DNA of 64,000 nucleotides, taken from Thermohalobaculum sp050043005. Its GTDB lineage: Bacteria > Pseudomonadota > Alphaproteobacteria > Rhodobacterales > Rhodobacteraceae. The stretch spans positions 1 to 64,000 of the forward strand of contig JBHJIZ010000136.1 of NCBI GenBank assembly GCA_050043005.1. Direction: 5' to 3'. Both the position numbers and the translations under genes were made by a program. Shown piece after piece: positions 16,223 to 24,908 of this stretch (position 1 is the first letter of the stretch; each line of letters opens with the position of its first letter). The notes beneath the pieces are model-generated. The model ran no database searches. It was not told the DNA's origin and saw only the letters and a program-made list of their open reading frames with translations.

Positions 16223-17242
16223 TCAGGTAGAAACCAGTCGGCACGTACGGACCGGCACGGCGCCATCGTGGAAAGATGGCGCTTCTTCAAGAATAGTGAC
16301 TTCGTCGCCAATCTGATCAAGCTCGAGATTTCCTCCGACAATTTCCATTGGATCGGCGAGTGACCTGAGGCTGCGAGCGATGTTCACCGCCGGTCCGAAA
16401 ACGTCATAAACATACCTCTGAACGCCGACGACGGAGCCGATAACCGGACCCGACGCCAGGCCGACCCGGCACTGCCAGGACATGTCATGCGACTCGGCAC
16501 GGCGAGAGAGGTACCGAATGAACCGAACCGCGGCACCGACAGCTGACGCAGCGTGATTGTCAATCGGTTCGGGCAGGCCACAGACAGCAACATAGGCGTC
16601 GCCGACGGTCTTGATCCGCTCGCAATTGAATTGCTCTCCGATCCGGTCGAAGGACGCAAAGATATCGTTGATTTCCGAGACCAGAACGGACGCCGACAGA
16701 TCACGCGCCTTCACATCGAAATCTACCAGCTCGATCGAAAGCACGGTCACCGGATCGTAACTCTGCGGCGTGACCACCCCAAAGGCCTTGTACTCCTCGT
16801 AGACATTGCGCGGCATGATGCTGAGCAGAAGTTTCTCAACACGCTCCTTCTCGCGCTCGATCTCGCGCGTGTTCCGTTCGACCATGGCCGAATAGGTCTC
16901 GATCATCGTCTCAAGCTCGCGGATGCGCGGGACGTTCTGACCTTCCAGCAGGATGAGGCCCAGTTCCGTCCGCGTGAATCTCAGGGCTACCACGACCCGT
17001 CGCCGCTTGCGCCGCAGCGTCGCTTCACTGTCGTAGCGGCCATTTTCCTCGATCCCTCGGCGCAGTGTCGCCAGATCGAGATCCTCCAGCAGATCCGACA
17101 GGCGCGCGCCCATCTTCGCTTCGTCGAACCACTCGGAGAACGTTTCATTGTGAAACCGAATCTCGAGCGAGTCCGGGTCTACAAGAGCAACGCCTGCACC
17201 GATCGCGCGAAGGAGTTGTTCGTTGATCGCCTCGATACTCAT
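16223..17242 (-). CDS. PAS-type class III cyclase coupled to a globin
   Basis: 339 residues. The ATG at 17242 overlaps the globin stop codon (ATGA), so translation is coupled. Residues about 1-110 look like a PAS domain (LLRAIGAGVALVDPDSLEIRF), followed by a coiled coil (ELETMIETYSAMVERNTREI, EREKERVEKLLLSIMP) and the cyclase homology domain. KTVGDAYVAVCGLPEP keeps the second metal Asp and an adenine-type Lys; YDVFGPAVNIARSL keeps the adenine-type Asp and catalytic Asn. The first metal Asp is Glu (VLSIELVDF) and the transition-state Arg sits one place early. cAMP synthesis is plausible but not certain. Confidence 0.8.
   Translation of the reverse strand: MSIEAINEQLLRAIGAGVALVDPDSLEIRFHNETFSEWFDEAKMGARLSDLLEDLDLATLRRGIEENGRYDSEATLRRKRRRVVVALRFTRTELGLILLEGQNVPRIRELETMIETYSAMVERNTREIEREKERVEKLLLSIMPRNVYEEYKAFGVVTPQSYDPVTVLSIELVDFDVKARDLSASVLVSEINDIFASFDRIGEQFNCERIKTVGDAYVAVCGLPEPIDNHAASAVGAAVRFIRYLSRRAESHDMSWQCRVGLASGPVIGSVVGVQRYVYDVFGPAVNIARSLRSLADPMEIVGGNLELDQIGDEVTILEEAPSFHDGAVPVRTCRLVST
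16260..16282. terminator. hairpin near convergent gene ends
   Basis: Perfect eight-base stem (16260-16267 against 16275-16282) with a seven-base loop, followed on the plus strand by TTCTTC. It lies 44 bases beyond the DUF1127 stop but inside the 3' coding end of the PAS cyclase. It may end the DUF1127 transcript; the weak T run keeps this uncertain. Confidence 0.3.
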
Positions 17243-17601
17243 CCGGGATTGACGATCAATCCACGGCGCGCTTCGACCGCGGCCATCACCGCAGCACAAT
17301 CCGCTTCCTCGACACCATGATCGGTCAGGGTGCCTTCCAGGATCTCCTTCATCTCGTCAAAATCGGCGCCTTTGATCTTCAGATGCGCATGCAGCTGTTC
17401 AAGCCGGTCCCCGGTGTAATCTGCCGGACCACCCAGCAAGTAGGCAATGAACTTCGTTTGATGATCGATTAATCGTTTCATATCGGCGTTCTCGAAGTAA
17501 TCGCCGACGCTTTCAGAGTCGAGAATGCGGTCATAGAACTCCATGACGATCCTGCTGACCGAGGCGAAACCACCGTACTTGTCGTAAAGCGTTTGGGACA
17601 T
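17239..17601 (-). CDS. group 1-like truncated haemoglobin
   Basis: 120 residues from the ATG at 17601, preceded by GGGGGTGA; longer starts are not needed. The 2-on-2 globin pattern is clear: YDKYGGFASVSRIVMEFYDRI with the B10 tyrosine in FYDRIL, DHQTKFIAYLLGGP for helix E, and HAHLKIKG carrying the proximal His (about residue 73). Truncated globins bind O2, NO or CO through haem. The stop overlaps the start of the PAS-type cyclase, and no other gene lies between the pair and the upstream intergenic region, so the globin is likely a gas-binding partner or protector of that cyclase. Confidence 0.85.
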   Translation of the reverse strand: MSQTLYDKYGGFASVSRIVMEFYDRILDSESVGDYFENADMKRLIDHQTKFIAYLLGGPADYTGDRLEQLHAHLKIKGADFDEMKEILEGTLTDHGVEEADCAAVMAAVEARRGLIVNPG

Positions 17602-17825
17602 CTGCGTCACCCCCTGTAGCGCGACATTGCAAAAACCATGGCGTGGACGCAACCGATCAACGGCCGCGAAGACTGATGAGATCGCAGATTGCACAATCGT
17701 CCAAACACTGCACAGGTTTCGAAATGTAACAATTGTAGCGTTGGCCCCGGATCGGTCTGAAGTTCTCTAGGCGACTGAATTTTCGGAAGATTCTAAGAAA
17801 TCATGCCGTGATTCTGCCCCACTGC

Positions 17826-17840
17826 TGAAACAATTGAAAC
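17826..17840 (+). promoter_or_regulatory. direct-repeat motif, copy c
   Basis: TGAAACAATTGAAAC, the clearest copy, used as the consensus. It is followed 41 bases on (17867-17875) by a partial copy, TGAAACAAT. Both lie less than 95 bases before the histidine kinase start and on its strand. A still weaker relative, TGTAACAATTGTAGC, is at 17725-17739. The tandem arrangement suggests autoregulation of the kinase/regulator operon. Confidence 0.55.
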
Positions 17841-17916
17841 ATCACGCACCTTACGGGAAAATCGACTGAAACAATGGCGCGGTACTCAGGCAGGAATGAA
17901 ACAGGAAGCTCAATGC

Positions 17917-20900
17917 ATGAAACCGAGTGTTCATCATGCGCGTTTTGATGCATCGGGACGACGGGTAACGGGGTCTGAGGGTTTCCTGGCGGACGGTGTC
18001 GACGCACTCGAGGGCTATCTCTCGTCATTTGCATCTTTGAACGGCGACGGCACCTGTCCCAATGAGGCAGAACGTTTCGCAGAACGCCTGAAGTCTGTTG
18101 GTGGCGTCGTCAGCGCGATTTCGTCAGCAGGTGATGCATGGGCGATCTCATCGTTCGTCGATGCGGCATCCGAGCTTTCCATTGTCGCGACTTGCACCGG
18201 CCGCGCCGCAGATCCGGCAATGGCCCACCAACCACAGCCAAGGCGGATACTCGCCGATGCGTTGAATGGGCTCGACCAGGGATGTGCCATGTTCGACGAA
18301 GACGGCCGTCTGGTCGTCTGCAATGATCGGTTTTCCGAACTGAATGCGCCTGTTCGCGAGTTCATCAGTCCCGGTGTCTATTTCGAGACCCTGCTGCGCG
18401 AGATGACCCGTCGGCGATTGATCCGGCAGGCGTTAGGACGCGAAGGCACATGGATCGAGCAGATACTGGGTATTGCCGACGCGGATGGCACTTTCGAGAT
18501 CGAGCGAGTCGATGGGCAGACGACCACGGTTTCGATCCGTGCGACATCACAGGGCGGCTTCATCGTTTCGGAAATGGACATCACCGCCCAACGCAAGGCC
18601 GAGCGCTCCGCGAAGTCATCAGAACAGATGCTTTCCACTATTCTGCAAGCAAGCCCAGCGAACCTGTGCATGTCCCAGATTGGCGATGGGGAGATCATCT
18701 ATCAGTCGCCCTCCTGCGCGGCGCTTTTCGGGCCGATCGGATCCGCGCGCGAGCAATTTGCCGATCCGTTGGAGCGGGCTGATTTCCTGACGGAGCTTCT
18801 GGCCAGCGCGACAGTGGACGATTTTCAGGGGCGTGCTCGACGGCACGACGGATCGCTTTTCCCGGCACTTTTCTCCGCGCGTCTGATCGATTATCGCGGC
18901 GAGGAGGTCATGGTCTCCTCGGTTACTGACCTGACCGAACAGCGCGCGGCAGAGCGGCGGATCAAGGACGCCGGAGTTCGGCTGAACGATGCAATCGAGG
19001 CTCTGAGCGAAGGTTTCATCCTCTACGACGCGGACGAGCGTGTCGTGATGTCGAACCAGCGCTTCCGCGAGATGAACGAACCCTACGCACACAAGATCAA
19101 GCCCGGCACGCACACGCGCGACCTGCTTCAGGCGGCGGTTGACCACGAACACTTCGTGGACGCCGATGACTGGCTCGACGACTATGAAGCCGAACACGCC
19201 CGCGGCGAGAGCGGCAGTCATCGCGCCTTCGAGTTCAAGATGACGGACGGAACTTGGATCAACTCGATCCGCCGCCCCACCCGGGATGGGGGGTTTGTCA
19301 TCACCTGGTTGGACGTCACCGACCAGAAACACGCCATCTTGGCACAGCAAATCGCCAATGACCGGATGCGGGATGCGATCGATTCCATCGATGAGAGCTT
19401 TGCGCTTTACGATGCGGATGACCGGCTGGTTCTGTGGAACGACAAATACGCGGAACTAAACCCTCAGGTCTCGGAAATGTTCTATGTCGGGGTCTCGCAT
19501 TCCGAGTTGCTGCACGCTGTCATCAACTCCAAAGCAGCCCCTGACGCGACTGGGCAAGCCATGCGCCACTCGCTGGAGACGCGTGATTTCAGAACGCCTG
19601 GGCGAACTGAGTTCGAGCATCACGATGGGCGTTGGTTCTCAATGGCCCGCAATCCGACCACCGAGGGTGGCTTCGTGATAACGCGGCTCGACATCACCGA
19701 GCAAAAGCGCGCCGCATCCGAATTGCTGCGACTGAACGACCGTCTGCGAGATGCGATTGAGTCCGTGGACCATGGATTTGCACTCTACGATTCCCAAGAT
19801 CGGTTGGTCATTTGGAACAAGCGCTACGAGGACCTGAACGCACCGATCGCACACGTCGTTCGCGAGGGTGTGACGTATCAGGAAATCCTGGAGACGGCGA
19901 TCGCCAGCCATGTGTTGGATTCCGAAGAAGCCGAGATTGTCCGGCGATCCGGTTCGCGGGCCAATGGAAACGTCAGTTTCCAGTTTGAGTTCAAGGGCAA
20001 GAACGGACGCTGGTACTCGGTCAGCCGCAACCCGACCTCCGAGAACGGCTTCGTCATCACCAGAGCGGATATCACCGAACGCAAGCTCGCCGAAGCGCGG
20101 GAACGCGAGTCGTATGCACTACCTGCACGCGTGCTCAGCGCATGTCCCGTTGCCTTGGTCATGAGTGACGCGAAGACAGCACAGAACACCTACCGAAACT
20201 CGGAAGACATTGCGCTGTTTGGCGAGCGACGATCACCGGAGGCGTTCTGGGCCGATCAAGATCAGCGTTCGAAGTTCCTGGACCGAATCCAGCAGAGTGG
20301 CAGTGTCGACGAGATGCAGGTCTCAATGGTTCGCGAGTCGGGTGAGACGTTTCCAGCCCTCATGTCGGGGCGCACCGTCGAGTTTCAGGACGAGGCTTAT
20401 TTCGTGACCTGCACCTTCGATCTGTCTGACCGGATCGCAATGGAGCGTGAACTTTCACGCCAGCAAGAAATGCTCCACCAATCCGAAAAACTCTCTGCTT
20501 TGGGTGAACTGCTCGCCGGGGTCGCGCACGAGCTAAACAACCCGCTCTCTGTCGTTGTCGGTCACGCCTTGATGATGGACGAGGAGATTGACGATCCCGT
20601 ATTGCGCAAACGGGTGGGTAAGATCTCGGCAGCTGCAGAGCGATGTTCGCGGATCGTCAAGACATTCCTTGCGATGGCACGTCAGCGGCCGACAAAGCTG
20701 GAACAGACCTCGATCAACTCGGTCGTTCAAACGGCAGTTGATGTGGCTGGATATGGTCTGCGCAGTGTCGGTGGGAACATTGTTCTGGATCTCGACCCGA
20801 CCTTGCCGCCGGTGATCGGTGACGCGGACCAACTGGCGCAGGTGCTTGCGAACCTCATCGTGAATGCCGAGCACGCAATGCAGGGCATGGATGCCGAGGG

Positions 20901-21237
20901 CTTGGTGACCATTTCGACGCGTCTCTCACGAGACCATCGGCACGTGGTGATGGATGTGATCGATAACGGTCCCGGCATCCCCGAGAAAGTCCGCGCGCGG
21001 ATCTTCGAGCCGTTCTTCACGACGAAGACAATTGGCGAAGGCACCGGAATCGGCTTGGCCTTTTGTCACCGCGTAATCGACACGCACAATGGCCAGATCG
21101 CGGTTCACGAAGCCGAAGGCGGCGGCGCGCATTTCTCGATCCGCCTTGAAGCGGCTCAACAATCGGATACCGTCGTCAAGACGCTTACCCAACCTGAGCA
21201 AAGCAAAGGGAAGGTGCTTGTCATTGATGACGAGTAA
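17917..21237 (+). CDS. multi-PAS hybrid histidine kinase, ended early by TAA
   Basis: 1106 residues from ATG 17917 (AGGAAG eight bases before); ATG 17896 in the same frame is an alternative. After about 110 uncertain residues come six PAS-like units; three of them share the wording DAIxSxDxGFALYDxxDRLVxWN and were probably duplicated within the gene. The kinase core follows: H-box SALGELLAGVAHELNNPLS (about residue 870), N-box NLIVNAEHAM, DNGPGIPEKVR, FEPFFTTK and GEGTGIGLAFC. No membrane segment is visible, so it is likely cytoplasmic. The protein stops at VLVIDDE, the very start of a receiver domain, because of TAA at 21235; the rest of the receiver continues in frame. Confidence 0.85.
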   Translation: MKPSVHHARFDASGRRVTGSEGFLADGVDALEGYLSSFASLNGDGTCPNEAERFAERLKSVGGVVSAISSAGDAWAISSFVDAASELSIVATCTGRAADPAMAHQPQPRRILADALNGLDQGCAMFDEDGRLVVCNDRFSELNAPVREFISPGVYFETLLREMTRRRLIRQALGREGTWIEQILGIADADGTFEIERVDGQTTTVSIRATSQGGFIVSEMDITAQRKAERSAKSSEQMLSTILQASPANLCMSQIGDGEIIYQSPSCAALFGPIGSAREQFADPLERADFLTELLASATVDDFQGRARRHDGSLFPALFSARLIDYRGEEVMVSSVTDLTEQRAAERRIKDAGVRLNDAIEALSEGFILYDADERVVMSNQRFREMNEPYAHKIKPGTHTRDLLQAAVDHEHFVDADDWLDDYEAEHARGESGSHRAFEFKMTDGTWINSIRRPTRDGGFVITWLDVTDQKHAILAQQIANDRMRDAIDSIDESFALYDADDRLVLWNDKYAELNPQVSEMFYVGVSHSELLHAVINSKAAPDATGQAMRHSLETRDFRTPGRTEFEHHDGRWFSMARNPTTEGGFVITRLDITEQKRAASELLRLNDRLRDAIESVDHGFALYDSQDRLVIWNKRYEDLNAPIAHVVREGVTYQEILETAIASHVLDSEEAEIVRRSGSRANGNVSFQFEFKGKNGRWYSVSRNPTSENGFVITRADITERKLAEARERESYALPARVLSACPVALVMSDAKTAQNTYRNSEDIALFGERRSPEAFWADQDQRSKFLDRIQQSGSVDEMQVSMVRESGETFPALMSGRTVEFQDEAYFVTCTFDLSDRIAMERELSRQQEMLHQSEKLSALGELLAGVAHELNNPLSVVVGHALMMDEEIDDPVLRKRVGKISAAAERCSRIVKTFLAMARQRPTKLEQTSINSVVQTAVDVAGYGLRSVGGNIVLDLDPTLPPVIGDADQLAQVLANLIVNAEHAMQGMDAEGLVTISTRLSRDHRHVVMDVIDNGPGIPEKVRARIFEPFFTTKTIGEGTGIGLAFCHRVIDTHNGQIAVHEAEGGGAHFSIRLEAAQQSDTVVKTLTQPEQSKGKVLVIDDE

Positions 21238-21570
21238 GACGTGGCAGAATTGATCGCGCAGGTGCTCGAAAAGGACGGACACTCGGTTCGCGTCGTTCAC
21301 TCGGCCGAGGCAGCGCTCGAGAGCCAACCCGATACGTTCGACCTGATCCTCTCTGACGTGAACATGCCGGGCCTGACGGGGCGTGATTTTCTTGTGCTGT
21401 TGAAAGACCGTTGGCCGAACGCCGTTGCAATGATGTGCTTTATCTCCGTTGATACTATGAGCCCCGTGGCCGAGAGCTTCCTTCACAAGTCCGGGCGACC
21501 TTACCTCGAGAAGCCCGTTGTCCCGGCGGACTTGCGTAAAATGGTCGATACGATAACTAACAGGGACTAG
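21238..21570 (+). pseudogene. rest of the hybrid kinase receiver domain after a nonsense codon
   Basis: The frame continues directly after the TAA at 21235-21237 with DVAELIAQVLEKDGHSV. It holds the phospho-acceptor Asp in LILSDVNMPGLTG and the conserved Lys in YLEKPV. Only the acidic pocket residues (IDDE) are upstream of the stop. A single change of GAA or CAA to TAA explains the split. A GTG at 21241 could restart translation, but no binding site precedes it and the product would lack the metal-binding acidic pair, so it should not be phosphorylated normally. Best seen as the C-terminus of the preceding gene. Confidence 0.8.
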
Positions 21571-21582
21571 GGGGCCCACGAT

Positions 21583-22302
21583 ATGAGTCCACAAGAACAA
21601 CCGCACATTCTCGTCTGTGATGACGAAGAAGACGTGCGGGACATGGTGGGTGAATACCTGATGCGCCGGGGCTTCATGGTGTCGACGGTCGCCGACGCCG
21701 TCGAGCTGCGTCTGGCCCTGGGCGAGAAGTCGATCGACGCCATTCTGCTGGACATTAACATGCCGGGCGAGGACGGGCTGAGTGCTCTGCGGTCTCTGCG
21801 TGCGGAAAACAGCGTCCCGGTCATCATGCTGACCGCGACGGCTGAGGTCGTGGATAGGATCCTTGGCCTGGAAATGGGAGCAGACGACTATCTGGGCAAA
21901 CCGGTCGATCTGAGGGAGCTTGAAGCCCGCCTGAAGACTGTTCTGCGCCGGAGCACATCCACTTCGAATGAGCCCGAAGCCGAAAAGATCGAGGGAAAGA
22001 TTCAGTTTGGCCCGTGCACGCTGGATCTCGAATCCGCCCTGCTATTTGGGGCGGATGGGGATGAAATTCCCATCACCGCGATGGAGTTCAGCCTGCTGCG
22101 CGTCTTTGCGCAGAACCGAGGTCGCGTGCTGAACCGCGACCAGCTTCTGGATCAGGCGCATGATCGCGACTGGGATCCATTCGATCGGTCGATTGATATC
22201 CGGATCTCGCGGCTGCGGCGTAAGATCGAACCGAATGCGCAGAAACCCGAAGTCATTCGAACCGTGCGCGGCATCGGGTACATCTTCGGCGAACGCAGCT
22301 AG
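21583..22302 (+). CDS. OmpR-family response regulator
   Basis: 239 residues, 12 bases after the receiver remnant. Receiver: CDDEEDVRDMV, phospho-acceptor in ILLDINMPGEDGL (about residue 58), IMLTATAE and YLGKPVDL. The winged-helix DNA-binding domain follows from about residue 145 (PITAMEFSLLRVFAQNRGRVL, then SIDIRISRLRRKIE and IRTVRGIGYIF). Position says it is the partner of the multi-PAS kinase. OmpR-type regulators commonly bind direct repeats, which makes the GAAAC direct-repeat motif in front of the kinase a candidate operator; this is inference. Confidence 0.9.
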   Translation: MSPQEQPHILVCDDEEDVRDMVGEYLMRRGFMVSTVADAVELRLALGEKSIDAILLDINMPGEDGLSALRSLRAENSVPVIMLTATAEVVDRILGLEMGADDYLGKPVDLRELEARLKTVLRRSTSTSNEPEAEKIEGKIQFGPCTLDLESALLFGADGDEIPITAMEFSLLRVFAQNRGRVLNRDQLLDQAHDRDWDPFDRSIDIRISRLRRKIEPNAQKPEVIRTVRGIGYIFGERS

Positions 22303-22352
22303 GCCACGTCGCTGTGGGCACGGGCCATTTGACCCGCGCCACTCAATTCGAC

Positions 22353-23207
22353 CTAACCGAGCCTTTTTGTGATGACGACCTCGGCATAGTCACCAGGCAC
22401 CACCATCCGACCGTCGGTGCGTACATTAAAACGCTCTGCCAAGTTCGACATGTCCTGCGCCATTGCATGCTGTCCATCAGAGTCCAACGCCAGGAAGGCC
22501 TTGTGTGTCGGGCCGTAAAACGTCCGGAACACCTCGAGCCACTCTGCGACTGAGCGGTACCTAAAGTTGTAGACCCTGCGTGTGATGCTGACACGGCTTG
22601 CCTCGGCCCCAAACAGGTGTTCGAGATGCGCTCGGTCGCCCCACAAACCCGGCGACTGCACACCCTTGGGCGGCGGCACATGCCGGCCGATGACCTTGAA
22701 CAATTCGCCAATGAAACTGTCCGGCGTCCAGTTGGCCATGGCAACGCGCCCACCCGATTTCACCACGCGGATCATTTCCTGGGCCGTACGGTGCTGGTCC
22801 GGTGCGAACATGCACCCAAAGGTCGAAATGACTGCGTCGAAGCTGTTGTCCGCAAACGGCAGACGCTCGACATCTGCCTGCTGGAAGTTCACATCCATCT
22901 GCTCGGCCTGCGTCCGTGCACGAGCCTTTTCCAACAGGCTTTCGACATAGTCTGTCGATGTCACGCACGCCGATCTGCGGGCCGCTGCGAGCGTCGCGTT
23001 GCCGTTTCCGGCCGCCACGTCCAGGACAGTTTCGTCCGGATTGATGTCAGCGGCCTCGGCCAACATCTCACCAACGATGTTCAGGGTCGAGCCAACGACA
23101 GCATAGTCTCCAGATCCCCAGGCAGCCTGCTGCTTGACCTTGATTGCCTCGAAGTTGGGGGGCGTGTCCGCAGCGTTTGCGGTATTGATTTCAGCGATCG
23201 CGTTCAT
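22353..23207 (-). CDS. class I SAM-dependent methyltransferase
   Basis: 284 residues; the ATG at 23207 has GGAGA before it, and an ATG at 23219 is also possible. The SAM site is VLDVAAGNGNATLAAA (about residues 60-75), then DVERLPFADNSFDAVISTFG and the MIRVVKSGGRVAMANWTPD segment, as in UbiE/PmtA-like enzymes acting on small molecules or lipids. The tail (FRYRSVAEWLEVFRTFYGPT) is shared by a group of uncharacterised methyltransferases. It converges with the response regulator gene and carries a motif copy upstream. Confidence 0.8.
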   Translation of the reverse strand: MNAIAEINTANAADTPPNFEAIKVKQQAAWGSGDYAVVGSTLNIVGEMLAEAADINPDETVLDVAAGNGNATLAAARRSACVTSTDYVESLLEKARARTQAEQMDVNFQQADVERLPFADNSFDAVISTFGCMFAPDQHRTAQEMIRVVKSGGRVAMANWTPDSFIGELFKVIGRHVPPPKGVQSPGLWGDRAHLEHLFGAEASRVSITRRVYNFRYRSVAEWLEVFRTFYGPTHKAFLALDSDGQHAMAQDMSNLAERFNVRTDGRMVVPGDYAEVVITKRLG

Positions 23208-23623
23208 CACGGTCTCCATTGTTCATGTGTCAGTCTGCAGGGCGGCGCATTGCTCCGCTGGCATCGGGGATAGACACACGCTGTATCCAGTGTTTTTCAG
23301 CTCACCCGCTGGAGTGTTTCAATTGTTGGTTTTTCATGGGAGTAATTATGAAACGAACCGAATACGGTTTGGCCAATTGTAAGAATACAAGAGTGGGCCG
23401 TATCAATCGCTCAAACCCAAAGAACCTTAGAAGACTGCTTCCAACGCGCCTATTCACTTACATCGCGCATCGCGCCTGTCCGGCGCTTCTGAAAAGACGT
23501 GCTACTCTTTGCATGAGCAAAGGACAACTCAGGCCGGTATCGGCATGCGACTGATGAACCTCCGCCGTTTGCCATTACTGCAGATGGCCACGCCGACGTC
23601 CGATAGGTTGGACGTGCCGAGCG
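23208..23623. other. intergenic region with regulatory motif only
   Basis: About 415 bases between the methyltransferase start and the MFS gene end. It holds motif copy d. A 68-codon plus-strand frame from 23348 has no binding site or family resemblance, so I do not call it a gene. Confidence 0.4.
23315..23329 (-). promoter_or_regulatory. direct-repeat motif, copy d
   Basis: On the minus strand the sequence reads ACCAACAATTGAAAC; the last 11 bases match the consensus and the first block is degenerate. It lies about 108 bases upstream of the methyltransferase start, the same distance as copy a from its gene, and points the same way as the gene. Confidence 0.45.
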
Positions 23624-24823
23624 CTAAGTCACCCTCACCACGGAAGCGCGGCGCAAACAGACAAAGCTGAACAGCGCGGCACAAGCGCTCATGCAATAGC
23701 CGATCTGATAGCCGAGCAGATAGACAACCAACGCAAAGACGGGCGGCGTCAGCATATAGGCGACAAAGGTGAAAAACGTGACGCCTGCTGTTGCCGTGCT
23801 GACCTGGTCTTGCGGCACGCATCGCGCAATCTCGGCCAGGAACAGTCCATTCCATGTTGCAGCGGTTGCGCCGGCGAATATCGCGACTGCAATCAAGACC
23901 GGTATCGACAAGCCGGGTTGAAGCAAAGACAAGATCAGGCAGGCCGCCGCTGCAGCAAGGCTCATGCCCAGCAAGACCTTGCGCAAACTACCGATGTGGT
24001 CTGCAACAAACCCTGCCCCGATGCGGCCCGCAAAACTTGCGATCTGCATCACCGCAAACAGGGTACCAGCCACGGCCAATCCCAAATCCAGACCATCGAT
24101 CATGTACGTTGTGAAGAATGCGAATACGCTGCCCTGAACACAGGCAAAGCCCAGACTGGCCAGAACCAGTGCGTTCAATTGCGGCAGAGCGCGGAGCGTT
24201 CCGAAGGGCCGGACCAGGATCGACGGCTGGAACAGCCCGCTGAGACGGAAGGTTTCCGTGCTCTGACCACCGCGGAACGAGTGCGGAACGAGGTACGGAA
24301 GAGCGATGCACAACCCCGGCAACAGCGCCAGACACAGAAGGCCGGCCTGCCAGCCATGGGCAACGGCCATGCCCGCTCCCAGCACTCCGGCGATCGCTCC
24401 TCCCAGAGGAACGCCAGCTTGTCGGATCGAGAAAACCGTTCCCCAAATGGCTCTCGGCACATGGTCTGAGAGGATCTGACTGCCCGCCGGAGCAGTCACA
24501 GCATAAGCAAATCCAATGAAAACAGCGCCGAGCAATACACCGGGCAGCCAGCCGGAGACTGCAAACATGACGCCGATCACTGCCAACAGGCCCGCCAATC
24601 CCAGCGCACGAACCGGGCCCAAGACCGGTGTGACAGAATGGTTGGCCGCGAACATCCAGATAGAGCCGAGGCCGATGCACCCGCCGATCGGACCGATCAT
24701 CTCGGGCGCCAAACCGAGATCCGCCACCAAAGCGGGCGCCAGCACAGGGAGGCCCATTTGAACGGCGGACAGCGCCACCTGGGGCAACATCACGATGGTC
24801 AAGGGCATCAAGGCGGCGCGCAT
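23624..24823 (-). CDS. MFS transporter
   Basis: 399 residues with about 12 hydrophobic segments (for example AVIGVMFAVSGWLPGVLLGAV and ALVLASLGFACVQGSVFAFF). The conserved positive loop after segment 8 reads DHIGSLRKVLLG. It is a secondary transporter of the major facilitator superfamily; the substrate cannot be predicted. It is divergent from the deacetylase-like gene with an 85-base gap, so it may take up or export a compound from the same pathway. Confidence 0.85.
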   Translation of the reverse strand: MRAALMPLTIVMLPQVALSAVQMGLPVLAPALVADLGLAPEMIGPIGGCIGLGSIWMFAANHSVTPVLGPVRALGLAGLLAVIGVMFAVSGWLPGVLLGAVFIGFAYAVTAPAGSQILSDHVPRAIWGTVFSIRQAGVPLGGAIAGVLGAGMAVAHGWQAGLLCLALLPGLCIALPYLVPHSFRGGQSTETFRLSGLFQPSILVRPFGTLRALPQLNALVLASLGFACVQGSVFAFFTTYMIDGLDLGLAVAGTLFAVMQIASFAGRIGAGFVADHIGSLRKVLLGMSLAAAAACLILSLLQPGLSIPVLIAVAIFAGATAATWNGLFLAEIARCVPQDQVSTATAGVTFFTFVAYMLTPPVFALVVYLLGYQIGYCMSACAALFSFVCLRRASVVRVT

Positions 24824-24908
24824 TCGGCGACGCTATCTCATCGGCTTCGCGATGGCGACCACCCCAACGCGGTGCTAGCGTGCTGCGAATTACTGAGAGG
24901 AGACAAGC

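Noticed and set aside
17725..17739. TGTAACAATTGTAGC as a further full motif copy
   Set aside because: Three mismatches including both GAAAC blocks; kept only as a weak relative in the kinase promoter region.
23348..23554. 68-codon frame from ATG 23348 in the methyltransferase/MFS gap
   Set aside because: No binding site, no recognisable domain, Arg/Leu/Cys-rich shadow-like composition.
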